Of a stretch of 64,000 nt of DNA, positions 11,575 through 23,254 are shown one piece after another. The notes beneath the pieces were generated by a model, which did not search any database, had not been told where the DNA came from, and worked only from the letters and a program-made list of their open reading frames with translations. Positions within the stretch are counted from its first letter, which is position 1, and each line of letters starts with the position of its first letter. Origin of the DNA: Campanula takesimana (taxonomy: Eukaryota; Streptophyta; Magnoliopsida; Asterales; Campanulaceae); assembly GCA_026119855.1 (NCBI GenBank), contig JAOWBW010001912.1, positions 62,001 through 126,000 of the forward strand. Reading direction: 5' to 3'. The position numbers and the translations under genes were made by a program.

Positions 11575-14500
11575 TTAGTGCTTGGCAGGTTTGGAAACTG
11601 CTATGGTGGACATTCTCGCAGAGAATTGGACAATTCTCTGGTCCATATGTTGATGCTTCATCCATAAGATTTGGCAGCAGCAGCTTTCAGCAGCAATATA
11701 TTCTGCTTCAGTAGTGGAGATGGACACAGCAACTTGTCTCTTGCTTGCCCAGCTATAAGTCGATTTCCAAGAAATGACATGTTCCACTTGTGCTTTTCCT
11801 GTCAATGATGCACGCTGCATAGTCCGAATCTGAATAACCTACAAGTTTAAAGTTCGAAATTTGGTGTACCAAAGTCCAAGGTTAACAGAGCCAAAAATAT
11901 ATCTAATACATTTTACAGCAGTTATGTGCGCTTCAGAAGAATTAGCATGATAGTGCGCACAGATCCAGTCAACATAATTTCTTGGCCAACTAGCAGAAGA
12001 TAAAGGAGAGTTAATCATACCTTGATATAGTCTGATCAACTTTACCTTTTAAGTCTGTTAATTTGTTGCTAGTGGCCATTGGAGTGTCGTATGCTTTAGC
12101 ATTCAAGTCCAAACTTCTTGATTAAGTCCCTTGTGTACTTGGCTTGATGTGATGAAGATGCCATCATTCAATAGTTTGATTTGAAGCCCGAGGAAGAATG
12201 TGAGTTCTCCCATCATGCTTTATTTCAAGCTTGCTTTTCATTTGCTTTTCAAAGCGCTTACAAAGTAACTCATTAGTAGAACCAAATATAATATCATCGA
12301 CATAAATTTGAACAAGTAAAGAATGATCATTATACTTAGCAATAAAAAGAGTTGTATCGATTTTACCGCGCTTGAAGCCTTTCTCTAGTAGGAATTTGGA
12401 TAGCGTATCGTACCATGCTCTTGGAGCTTGCTTAAGTCCATACAAAGCTTTTTGAAGCTTGAAGACATGATTTGGAAATCTGCTATCTTCAAATCCAGGT
12501 GGTTGTGCTACGTAGACCGTCTCTGGAGTTCACCGTTGAGAAATGCGCTCTTCACATCCATTTGATAAAGCTTGAATTTCTTGTGAGAGGCATAAGCTAA
12601 GAAAATTCTTATAGCTTCAAGTCTTGCTACAGGGCAAATGTTTCATCGTAGTCGATTCTTTCCTCTTGCCTATAGCCTTGCGCAACCAACCTTGCTTTAT
12701 TTCTTGTGATGCTTCCATTCTCATCCATCTTGTTTCCTAACACCCATTGAAGCGCTAAATATTGGATGAGATTTTCTTGCACTTCTTGCATAGCATCGAT
12801 CCATCTTAAAACATGGAGCACTCTATCAATCTTCTTTTATCCGACATGAGAGATAAACGAATGCTACACCGCAAAGTTTGATGCTCTCGATGTGCGAAAC
12901 CCTACATTTAGGTAATAGGAATACGAAGATCAATGGGTATTTCATTTGCTTCAGCACCAAATCATCAAAGTGATTTGCTGAAGTGGAGAAACATCATGCG
13001 CAGGAGGAGGTGTTTGCGCATCAGGAGTTGTGACTTCAGGCGCAGCATTTGAGTATACGCATGAGATGGACTGATTCTGATTCTGCTTGATCTACATTCT
13101 GCGTAAGAACAGTGTTACTGCGCACCTGTCTAAAAAGCTCAGCAGAGGCATCAGAATCATTTGGAGCTAAATATGGCTCAAGGAGAGAATGTACGTCAAA
13201 TGTAACATGTACAGATACTGTATATAGTAACTAGATATTTATTCTATTATGATCATGAAAAGCGTATAGAATGATTGGTATACCCAACGAGAATACCTTC
13301 ATCTGCTTTGGCATCGAATTTACCTCTATAGCGTTTGCAGCCAAAGAGCTTGAAGAAAGCAATGTTGGGCGCTCTTTCTCTCCATAGATCGTATGGAGTA
13401 TTGATGTAGGCTTTGTTGATGAGGGATCTTATTCTGAGTAAAGCATGCACCGTTGACAGCTTCTTCTCAGAGAAACATTAGAAGTACTGCTTCTATTATC
13501 ATTGTCTATCCATCCTCAATCAACGAGCGATTCTTTCCTCAACGCCATTTTGTTGCGGAACTCCAGCAGCAGAGAATTGTGAAGAATACCATTTGTTGGT
13601 TCTTGTTGGTTCTCACATATTGAGCGACATCGTTGTTCATAATTCTGTTCCATTGAAGTATCGAACTTTATCGATGTCTTCTGTGTTTGGAGATTTAGAA
13701 GGAGAGCAGCCATGATATCTTTGAGATACCACAAGTTGGTCCAAAGCTTCGTAGTAGTGAGTGGTCCAAACACATGAGGTGAAGCGGTTGTAAGCGTTTT
13801 GACATTGGAGCAATCTTGCTGGAGGAAAACTGCTCAGGCTGCTTACTAAGCTGGCATGGTGCTTATACCATTGCTAGCTGCTTTCACTTAAGCTCATTGC
13901 TACAAAACAAGGATTAGTAATAGAAATTATAGTGGTAAGATCAATAGATTAGAAATTGGTCTTACGAGTCCTTGTGAGCGAAGTTAGTCCAGAAACGCCA
14001 TTTTTGATGTAACAGTGCGTTGAAGTGATATGACATTCCAGACCTTTATCGCATAATTGATATGGAGAGCAGGTTGCTTGAGACTGTCTTTTATGATTAG
14101 TCCAAATCCAATTATGTTCCCTTTGTTGTTGTCACCAAATTACTGAGTGATCTCTTCCTTCGTGCGCACCTTTAAGAGTGTTGACATCTCCAGTAGTGTC
14201 TAGAATCCACTGTCGATATCAACTGAGCTTGAGAGGGCGCAGTGAAGTAGATCTTTTCTGCTTTGTTAAAACATTGGCTTGCGCTCTACAGCAGAGTTAT
14301 CATTTTAAGACCAGCAGGCACTTTAAGAGATTCCTTGCGCGGCTGCGGGTTGGTGATGACGCAGCTTCTGTCAGGTTAGCTCTGCAGATAGGTACTTGCC
14401 ATTCTGTCTGCTTGGTGAAGGTGTCCCATTTCCACTAGAGTGAAGAGACCTTTCTTTGATTGTCCTTGGCGCATGCTCAGGTTCCATTTCAGAAACAACT

Positions 14501-14876
14501 TTTGAATCATTGTCAGCATTTTCCACTAAGCAGAGCAGTCCATCCTCAGAGTCAGCATCGTTGTCTTCAGTGTCAAGTCTTTAGCATATTTTCTGCGCAG
14601 TTCTCTTCAGCAGCCATTCCGCACTTCTTAGATGCTTTGTGCGCAGGGTTGCTTTTCCTTGTACTCAAATTTTGAAGTAGGCAATTTGAAACGAAATGTC
14701 CTGGCTTTCTGCAGTTGTAGCAGACCAAGTCATCTTTCTTTGAGTCTCTATGAGAGAGAATACGAATCTTTGCTTGAGGATCCACCAGGTTTGGAGAACT
14801 TTCTGAATTTGATTTGAGGTTTGAGCGAGCACAGGAACATGTGAAAATTAGCCATTGCCCTAGATTTTGAAGCCAT
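11575..14876 (-). pseudogene. Ty1/copia gag-pol of the SIRE-like element, degraded
   Basis: Reading the minus strand, a possible start at 14876 (MASKSRAMANFH) is followed after about 50 codons by a zinc knuckle, CYNCRKPGHFVSNC (14722-14681), so most of gag is missing. The integrase C-terminal part lies at 13450-13253 (NTPYDLWRERAPN, FKLFGCKRYRGKFD, DEGILVGY). The copia reverse transcriptase starts near 12760 (KARLVAQGYRQEE, DYDETF) and continues at 12445-12164 (MYGLKQAPRAWY, with YVDD at 12301-12290). RNase H is near 11770-11640 (STTEAEYIAAESCC). Frame breaks and internal losses occur throughout, so it cannot encode a working polyprotein. Confidence 0.9.
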
Positions 14877-14935
14877 TTTGATCGGCACCCAAGCTGTTAA
14901 GCTTGAAAAACAAAACAAGTTTTATGAAGGTGTTC

Positions 14936-14947
14936 GCTCTGATACCA
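14936..14947 (-). promoter_or_regulatory. Primer-binding site, tRNA-iMet type (minus-strand copia)
   Basis: The plus strand reads GCTCTGATACCA, the complement of TGGTATCAGAGC, two bases inside the LTR border at 14950. Confidence 0.95.
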
Positions 14948-14949
14948 CT

Positions 14950-16616
14950 TGTTGGTCCCAAAGGGGCAACAAGGGTGTGAAAATCGCTAGAGGGGGGGGG
15001 GTGAATAGCGTTTTAAAATTCTCTTTCAAACCCTTTTACAATTCAATGGCAGATGCGCACAACTCTTATTTTGGCTAAGTATAGCGCGCAGCAAGAGTGT
15101 GAAATGCACAGCGGAAGTTTAAAGCAGCTCTGCGCAGGGTATACTGCGCAGAGATAAAAACGCATGCGCTAAGTATGAGGCTAAAGAGTGGCGCAAAAAG
15201 GATTCTAAGGCAAATGAGCAATAACAATTACAGCATCAAAGTGTAGCGATCTGTAAGATCAAACAAAGCAGTTCATAAATAGTTAAGCAGGAAATATGCA
15301 GTAAATATAATGAACACGCTATTTGGAGAGGTTCGATCGATGAAAGATCTACTTCCTCTACCAAGATGGTTAGTCTTGTATTTCTAATGGAGATCTTATA
15401 AAATGAGTGAGTATTACAAATTACAATATTTGAGCTCAATACTAACTCAAGATCTATTATCTATGAAGAACAAATCCTAGACTAAACCGGTGTATCTCAA
15501 GAAGTTAGATCAAAATAATCAAAGCTTCAAGAGGTGTGTGTGTGTGACAGAAATTCTGGGCTCTATGAATATGAAAGATGAAGAGCACCAAGAATTCTGG
15601 TGATATAGGGCTTTGTGATAAGAGCAATAGTTTGAAGGTTTGAAGATCTTGAAGGCTGTTCTAAAGAATCTGGAAATACTGAGCAGCAGTCTTCGGATAT
15701 TCAAGGTTTCACAATGAAGCATGAAACTCTAGCTCTTGAAGCATAGTGGCCAACAAGAGGGGCGACTTGGAAATGAAGATGAGCAGGCTATTTATAGCTG
15801 AGAACTTGAATATAGCCGTTGAATCTCTGAGCAAGGACAATGAGCTGGCACAAAGTGATTGGCGCGCAGGTGTCCTTTATAGCCGTTGGGGCTCTGATCA
15901 AAGATAATGACCTGGCACAATATGATTGGTGCGCAGGTATATAGAGCCGTTGGAACTCTGATCAAGATGATGACCTGGCACAATATGATTGGTGCGCAGG
16001 TATCTTAGAGCTGTTGGAGACTGAGCATGAAGACCAAATTCAAACTTTCTTCCAGAAGGTTTGATAGCTGTCTTCTCTTGAGATATTTCTTTGAAGCGTG
16101 TCTCCACCAATGGTTTTGCTGAGTATGCTTATTTTGTCATTTGTGCACACCTCAGCACTTTAATAAGCGTGCATCTTCTAAGCGTTTTCCAAGCTTCTAG
16201 AATGTGAGATCAGGAGATGAGGGTTTTGACCAAGGTTGAGTGTCCGCACACAAAGGCATGTGTATTGCCAGCGCGCAAGGATGCTGTGCATGGGAAGCAT
16301 GCGCACCATGCTTGGTCACAAAGATCTCTTCAGAGTTTAGAATAAGACCTTGAAAACTGAGCAGGGTCAGAAATTGCGCAAGATATCTATGCGCAGTGGC
16401 GACCTGCGCAGTGAAATGAATCCTGCTTGGGAAATCTTCGATACTTCAAAGCTTCAAGTCCTATAATCTAAGCCTATACTATAAAAGGACTTGGCTAAAA
16501 ATTGAAGTTACAAACTTCTTTACATGAGGTCCTAAAGTCCATAAAAATACTCATAGGTGATGGTATCAATCAATTCTAACAAATGTAGGAGGGTTAAGTG
16601 ATAAGCATACCCAACA
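14950..16616 (-). repeat. 5' LTR of the minus-strand SIRE-like element (1667 bp)
   Basis: On the minus strand it starts TGTTGGGTATGC (16616) and ends GGGACCAACA (14950), followed by the primer site. The TATA box is CTATAAATAG on the minus strand (plus 15788-15797). A G-run (plus 14992-15000) lies near the U5 end. A solo LTR of the same family is at 49058-50483. Confidence 0.93.
15844..16010 (-). repeat. Imperfect 63-67-bp tandem repeat upstream of the LTR TATA box
   Basis: The phrase SCTGGCACAA starts at 15844, 15911 and 15974, each time followed by TGATTGGYGCGCAGGT. The repeats lie just upstream of the TATA box in transcript orientation (U3), the usual place for retrotransposon enhancers. 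The solo LTR at 49 kb has the same repeat with an exact 67-bp period. Confidence 0.85.
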
Positions 16617-16890
16617 GTATCTATTCTTACCGTGCCTCACTTAACCGTGCCACACTTACCGCACTTCTATCTTGTCAAGTGACCGCACTTTCATTCTTCA
16701 TTCTAAACTTTGAACTTTATTTATTTCAGGATCTTAGTCATTTTCTTCCTGGAATCATCATTGACTCTGAGGATCTGAAGTTGGATGCCATCGGCCGCAA
16801 CATCCTTGCGCGCCTAAAGAAATGTGGACTTCTGCCATTCTTTAGCATTGATCAAGATTTCCACCTACCTGCATTTGTAGATGAGTTTTT

Positions 16891-18367
16891 TGTTGGTAGT
16901 GGTGCCCTAGGCACGTTTAATAAACGTTGTAATTGTTATCATTTATTTCATATTAATAAAGAGATGTTTTGATTATTATTGTTGTTCATGTTTACTTATA
17001 ATAATCTCCATCCCTAGTACTTGTTAAGCACTAGTATAAAGGCTAAATGATCATGGGATGATTATGTTAGATTTATGGGTACTTGTTTGGAACAAGGTAC
17101 TGGACATGACCCGCTCTATGAGATTTATGTCATGGTCTATGTCGTACATATATCTCATATTAGTTATGTCATTTGAATCCTTGGACATGAAGTTATTATA
17201 GTCTTTCACTTGATGAACATTATGTTTGACATATTCAAACGCTACCTTTAACCGGTAGTTATAAAGGGTATGATTGGCATAATCGGATTCACGTAGGGAA
17301 GAATAATAAGCTAAATGGATTTGTCCCTCTTCGGAGAGATGTCAAGCTTGGGCCTCTCGTAGGAATGATGTTGATGAAATGTTCGGCCGGACTCAAATAA
17401 TTGATTGGATCAATGTCATTTGGATTATCAACATATTCGGAATCGAGAAAGTATTGAACAAAACAAGTTGACTTGTTGACCATGACTTGTGTTCAATGAC
17501 ATCGTGGACAAAGGGATTGTGACATATTCTAAAGGAATGCGAACTTGTATCTAGTTATACTATTTGGGTAGGTGTGACGGTTTGCTAGAACCTAACCATA
17601 TCTTATGGTTTCATATTTGAACCCATTGCCAACTTAGTATAATCCTAGAGGGTCACACACAATAGAACGAATCTTTAAAAGGACAAAATTGGATTTTTGG
17701 AAATTCTGGACATTCTGGGGAAGGCGACCGCACAGTGTGGACTGGGCGGCCGCACACTTAGCTCAGTTTTGTACCAGTTTGTTTCAGATAGTTGTGCGAC
17801 CGCACAGTGTATTCTGGGCGGCCGCACAGTACTGTCGGCTGGCACTTTCCTAATTCGATTTGGAATGTCTTTTGACACAAGGTTCCTATTTGGAATAGGT
17901 CTTGCTTGTGTATAAAAGGATGATTTCGGTCAGAACCTCAGTAATAGCCTTTTTGTGAGTCTCAAAGAGTTTGAGAGAGGTTTTATTTTGTTCCAAGACA
18001 TCTCTTGATTGAAGAACAAAATAATACACAATTAAAATTCCATATAGTCATTATCAATTGTGAAAGTGTGTTTCATAATTGTTGGTCTAGCAACCAAGAT
18101 CAAGAAGCTCCTTGATATTCGTTCGTGGTGTGGATACCGCTAGAGGGTGAAGCTCATCATCTTCATAGTTCGTATTCTTACTATTCATTGTGATCAAGCT
18201 TCAAGTTCTCCACAAAGACCAAGAGAAATTTGATAGCCATCAAGGGTTAGTTTTTCCTTTATTCATTATGTTGTATTTGATTTAATCATATGAACGGATC
18301 CACGGCTTTGGGTTTCTTAAATTTTAAATGCTATATTCCGCTGCGCATGTTACATCGAAACCCAACA
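16891..18367 (+). mobile_element. Solo LTR, Ty1/copia-like, in the SIRE extra ORF
   Basis: It starts TGTTGG and ends CCAACA, a perfect 6-bp inverted terminus, and is flanked by ttttt on both sides (16886-16890 and 18368-18372). Removing the LTR and one ttttt leaves the host ORF in frame (VDEFF then TTAVEM), so the borders are firm. A TATA box lies at 17911-17918. Its tail (CTATATTCCGCTGCGCATG near 18330) is of a type I associate with copia LTRs. There is no primer site or internal region, so it is a recombination product. Confidence 0.93.
17724..17830 (+). repeat. 72-bp repeat with paired CCGCAC words in the solo LTR
   Basis: The core CGCAC starts at 17729, 17751, 17801 and 17823, in two word types (GCGACCGCACAGTGT and GGGCGGCCGCAC). 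The spacings are 22, 50 and 22. The array ends about 80 bp upstream of the TATA box, an enhancer-like position. Confidence 0.95.
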
Positions 18368-20991
18368 TTTTTCACTACTGCCGTGGAAATGGAGGATGCT
18401 GAAAATCCTGATGCTCACCCCAAGTTTATTAAGGCCAAGGTCATGGGCATTGACATGGCTTTTGATGCCAGAGATTTGCCTCACGTCGTGGGAATCAAAA
18501 GACTTAAGGGAGGTCCAGAGGAGATCTCGAAGGCAGAACTTCGAAGCCTCGCGCAGAAGCTGGCTGGATCTACTGATATTTTGAAAATCCAACGCAAAGA
18601 TGTGGGGGAGATCATGTACCACATAGGCCATCTAGTTGATCATGGATTGTTGTGCAAGACTTGAAACCATGCCAACTTTAACAATACTCAATGGAGGATT
18701 TGTGCTGCTATCTACCTCAGCAGATATCTGGATTGGGGCCAGATAATTTATAATGTTCTGAAGGTCAACATCCTTGCTTACAAGGATGCGACAGACTCTG
18801 GTGATACTAAATACCGCACCAACAGTCGTCTCATTTCCCACCTCATGAGTCACACACTCCGTATCAAGGAGTTGTTTGAGAAGACCAAGATTTACAAGGT
18901 TCCAATTTCCACTTCAAAGGACTTCTGCCGCAAGTCCATGAGGGTCAATTACCGCAACAACTTTGGAGATGAGATGTACAGATCCTATCTGTTGAAGGAT
19001 CCTGTTGAGGAGTATATTATGCCTAAGTACACCAAGCGCGGAGACGCAAATTTGGGTGACGATAAGATGATTTCTGAGCTGGCTGTGGCATTTGAAGCGG
19101 AGCGTCTGAAAGCTACCGTGGCAAGGGCTAAAGCTAAAGGAATTGCTATTCCTTCTCCTCCACCATCCGTAAAAGGCAAAGAAAAGGTTGGTGAACCTAT
19201 TAAGAAGTCCAAGCCTACCTCTACCGCAAGTCACAAAATTTCTGAATCATCTGCTCCTGCCACAAACCTCAATCTGCCGCCCCAAAACCAAAGCCCAAAA
19301 CCATTTCAAATCCAAAGGTTATTCCTACCGTATCTCTATCTCCCTCTCCTGAACCTCAACCAAAGAAAAAACCTTCCAAACCTTCCCTTCCTTCCAAGCC
19401 TATCGTCTCCTTGGCTTCAAAATCTAAGCCTGCCGCAAGTCAGGGGGAGAGGCCTGTTGAGAAACCTGCTAAGAAGCGTTCTCATACACCAAGTCCAGTT
19501 AAGGTCTCCAAAAAGGTTAAGGTGAAATTTCCCTCTCCTGGAGTTCAATCCCCTGAGTTTGGCTCTGATGAAGATCTTACCGTCTTTCCTCCCAAGATTG
19601 CCAAATTTTTTATTTTGGATGCTCAGTTGGATGATATGGAGGAAGTTTCTCAGGGTGGTGATGCCACAGAGGATCAGGAAGGAACTGAAAGTGAAGATGA
19701 CAATGGTGATGATGCCGCAGCCACTGATGAAGAGAAGGATGACAATGAAGATGATGAGAATGAGGACTCAGATGCTGATGCTGCCGCACCTGTTTCCAGG
19801 CCCATTGATAAGGGATTGATTGATGAAAGTAATGAAGAAGAGGAGCATGAGAGCTCAACTGACAAAGATGCAAGTGATGCTGTTGACAAGGCTGCTACTG
19901 AAAAGATGGATCCTTGTGAAACTGTTAAAGTTGTGGATGCAGAAGATGAGCCCATGCCTGAGAAGTTTGAAACTTTTGTTGAAACAGTTGTAGTGGCCAA
20001 TATTGAGGAAACAGCAGTGCCTGCTAAGGCTGCCTCTACGGTCGATGTTCCTACTTCTCCTTCTGCCACAGTCCCTCCCTCGACCGCAGCTCCTGCTCTT
20101 GAGTCTGGTTATTCAAATTCTGAACTGATTGCCGCAGTCAAATTACTCACCCAGATGCAGGCAGACACTCAATCTCAAGTTGCATCTTTAGTGTCTAGTA
20201 TGGTGGCGCTTTGAGAGGAGGTTATTGAGTTGAAATCGGATCAAGCTGCTTTGAAGCAAGATGTCACCGCACTTCCCTCCGAGTTGATCTCGACCATTAA
20301 GGGGGAGAGTGTTGTGATAACAAAGACAGTAAAGGATATCATGCAAGGAACAACTAGCAGCTCTACCGCACCTCCACCTCCTGCCGCAGATACTCCTCAT
20401 GCTCTCACTTATGCCGCACTCAGAGAAGCCCTTCATAAGCAAACTGATTACATCAGTAACAGTGTTGTTAATGGTGTTTAAGGTGCAAGCAAAGAATTAT
20501 CACAAGCTATGAGTGCTGATAAGCTTGAAATCAAGGCTGAGCTGGGCACTGAGCTAGGAAAGTTAAAATCTTCTCTCAAAGAGGAAATTATGATCCATAC
20601 AAATACCGCACTTCTTGCCGTAGCAGAAAATTTCACTCCCAAGATTGCCGCAATGACTGAAGCGATGAAAATTCAAACCAACCGTATTGAGGTCAACAAC
20701 GTCAGAATTGAAGGACAATCTACCAAGATTGACCTCCTATCCAACCGCGTCAATACGGTGATGAACAGGCTTAACCGTCAAGGCATGATTCAAGCTATGC
20801 AAGAAGCTATTCAACCTCCTGAAGTTGGTCAAGGTAATGTTCATGCTCAAGGTGATCAAGAGGATGAAGAAGATGGAGTTCTATCTCCAATCATTATTCC
20901 TGGGTTGAACTTACTAGCTTACCGCTTCCCTTTCACCTTTCCTTTCACGGCAAGCTTTGATGAAGATGTTCTTGAAGTCGACCGCATTTAA

Positions 20992-21415
20992 TTGCTACCG
21001 CATTTGATATGACCGCATGTGGTCATTTGAAACAATGTGTTGCTTTAAAACACAATTTTTTTCTTTTACTTCTATTTTCTTTAGAGGTTGTAACAAACAA
21101 TGTTTCTCTTTTATCTCTACTCCTGCTGCCGTAATGATTATCATCTTGGAGTATGATTGTTTATTGTGTTTGTTGCATTTCTATTCCTTCTTTGATTATT
21201 TTTCTTGAAATGCTTCAAATGATATTTCTATCTTCTAGGTTAGTAATTTGTTTTTCTTTTAGGTTGATAGAAATCTATGATACTGGCTTAGAGTGTGCAT
21301 TGACTTGGGACATGATATTTAATAAAATGTTTATTCTTGAAAACATGTTTTTACCAAGTACAATGAATTAGCCTCTGTTATAGTAGGTAATGGTCTCAAT
21401 CAAATAGGGGGAGAT
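20992..21415 (+). other. Non-coding tail and polypurine tract of SIRE-like element 2
   Basis: It begins with two further ACCGCA words just after the stop, then T-rich sequence with no ORF of note. The polypurine tract AATAGGGGGAGAT (21403-21415) directly precedes the 3' LTR. Confidence 0.85.
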
Positions 21416-21608
21416 TGTTGGGTATGCTTATTATAAACCACTCCTATTACCTAGATTTGATTGATTCCATAACCTAATTTTACTCTTTGTGGACTTTAGG
21501 ATATATTGTAAGAAGTACTTGTACTTCATTTAGAATAGTCCATTTTTTAGTTTGATAGGCTTAGCAGATTAGGACCCTCAACTTTTCCAAAGTCTGGAGA
21601 TATGTGGC

Positions 21609-23125
21609 TGATAAGTTCATAATAGATATATATTTTTGAGTATAATTTATATCATTTTGGGCAATTGATAATGATTTTCATGTTTGATAAGCATCTTTTC
21701 TTGTTTAGAATTGGATGACTACGTTTTGAATTGTTTTTGTGCAGATTTTTGGGTCATTTTCAATCAATGGAATAAAGTACAATGTTTCAAGTATTTGGAG
21801 CATGATTTGAGAAGATTCGTGCATAGATGGACAGCCTATTCCATGGCTTGCCCATGATTCAGATCATGATCATGAAGATTGGAGAATAAAGCTAGAAAAA
21901 GAAGAAAATCCCAGCCCACTCCACAGCTCAACAGTGGTTTGTTTCATGGCCATGGACGGATGATTTCCAGAATTTTCTAGAGCTTTTTAATGCAAGTGAC
22001 TTTTGAGTTTTCTTGGTTAATGAACTAATTTTAATAACTCCTATGAGATTCAATGAACATTAATCTCTCTAATTAGTATATATAGGAGTTAGGGAAAGCA
22101 TTTTAGTCATCATAACAATTATCACAAGATTTCCAATCACGTATTTAGCTTTTGAAGAAGTTGGTGTAGGAGCTTTTGAGGAGAAAAACTCTAAGTATTT
22201 CTACCTTTCTTCTTGTAATTTTTCTAGTATTTTAATAATAATAATCTTTATCTTTAGTCTCTTTATTTAGTTCTCATTTCTTGTTCATGATTAAATTATT
22301 GATTTGTTTCTTAATTTCCATCATCATGAGTAACTAAATTTAGGGCTAGAGGATATTAGTAAAAATTGGGAAAATCGATTGTGAGAATTATTGGGCTTTA
22401 ATTTGAAAAATCATTTTTAATAACAAGGTTGAATGGAAAATTGATTTTAACGATGAATACTAGTAGAGATTTCTAATGTCTGGCCAACTTAGAGATTTTT
22501 ACTAATTGCTAAAATTGCGAAAGTAATCCGTAATTGTTACTCTTTGCAATTATTGGTAGCAAGTGAACCCTCGTAGATTCATGTTTTCCATTCTTAAGGT
22601 TCGCGCAATTCGGGCTTCCCGTTATTGTGGCCTTAGATAACCGTTCCTAGTGCTTAATGTTACCGATAGTTTGAGTCTAGATTTTAGACTGCTAATTTTG
22701 GTAAAGGGCTTTTCTGTGAGCTGCTTCGGGACTAGCCTACATGAGAGAACAAAATAGGTGCTTGTGAGACTGTATCCAAGTATCCTGGTTATCACTTTGT
22801 GCATTGAGAATGATTATTTGTTTCATTCCATGATCGATTGATTTTCCCAAGAAACGCTAATATCCTCGACCATCTTTATATCATAGTTTTCTTAAAATTC
22901 TCAAAATTATTTTTATTAGTTCAAATTTACATCGTAATTTCATTTAGTTTTAGATTTTAGTTTTCTTAAGTTCATCACAAAACAAGGGGGTTTTTCTAAT
23001 AAAGCAAAAGTTATATAAGATCGAAAAGTCATTTCTCTGTGGGATCGACCCTTACTTTCACTTCTACATATTTATTTGAAACCCGAGTAAGGTTCTAAAT
23101 TTGGTAGGCTACGACAACCTCACCA
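21609..23125 (+). mobile_element. Solo LTR (gypsy Athila/Tat-like) inside the SIRE 3' LTR
   Basis: It starts TGATAAG and ends CCTCACCA, with 5-bp duplication gtggc on each side (21604-21608 and 23126-23130). The length is 1517 bp. It contains a TATATATAGG stretch near 22076 and, near the end, the phrase GTGGGATCGACCCTTACTT, which I recall as typical of Athila/Tat-type LTRs. No internal domain is present. Confidence 0.9.
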
Positions 23126-23144
23126 GTGGCAAGTGCTCAACCTA

Positions 23145-23254
23145 CCGCATGAAGACATCTACCGCATGCTTCATGCTTGCCGCAAAAATCAACTCAACAC
23201 GTGCAAGACATCGACCGCATAATCCAAGCCTACCGCATGGCTCATTCGACCGCA
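23145..23254 (+). repeat. ACCGCA words phased about 17.5 bp in the SIRE 3' LTR
   Basis: The core CCGCA starts at 23145, 23162, 23180, 23215, 23233 and 23250. Spacings are 17, 18, 35, 18 and 17, so one word of a regular array has been lost. It lies upstream of the LTR TATA box. Confidence 0.93.

Larger units (their letters stand above)
6718..16616 (-). mobile_element. SIRE/Maximus-like Ty1/copia retrotransposon, degraded
   Basis: On the minus strand the order is LTR (16616-14950), iMet primer site, gag zinc knuckle, integrase, reverse transcriptase, RNase H, a 4-kb extra region with env-like and coiled-coil ORFs, polypurine tract, and a truncated 3' LTR (7129-6718). An extra ORF after pol together with long LTRs is typical of SIRE-type elements. 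The words GCGCA/TGCGCA recur throughout. The left end (3' LTR) is cut at 6718 against gypsy sequence. The right end is complete and abuts a second SIRE-like element. No matching target duplication can be found because one end is missing. Confidence 0.9.
16617..20991 (+). pseudogene. SIRE env-like / coiled-coil extra ORF of element 2
   Basis: An acceptor-like TTTATTTCAG ends near 16730. The coding part then reads LPGIIIDSEDLKLDAIGRN and LPAFVDEFF up to 16890, is interrupted by a solo LTR, and resumes at 18373 in the same frame once one target duplication is discounted. GEIMYHIGHLVDHG and TKYRTNSRLISHL match the minus-strand homologue. A TGA at 18662 and a frameshift near 19270 follow. Next is a Pro/Lys/Ser-rich stretch, a long Asp/Glu-rich acidic block (19570-19980), in-frame stops at 20212 and 20479, and a C-terminal helical, probably coiled-coil segment (20500-20830). 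It ends at 20991. The biochemical role is unknown. The N-terminal block resembles sequences labelled putative plant transposon protein; that match is from memory. Confidence 0.75.

Noticed and set aside
18290..18372. Start codon at 18290 for the SIRE extra ORF
   Set aside because: This stretch belongs to the inserted solo LTR; the true coding part resumes after the ttttt duplication.
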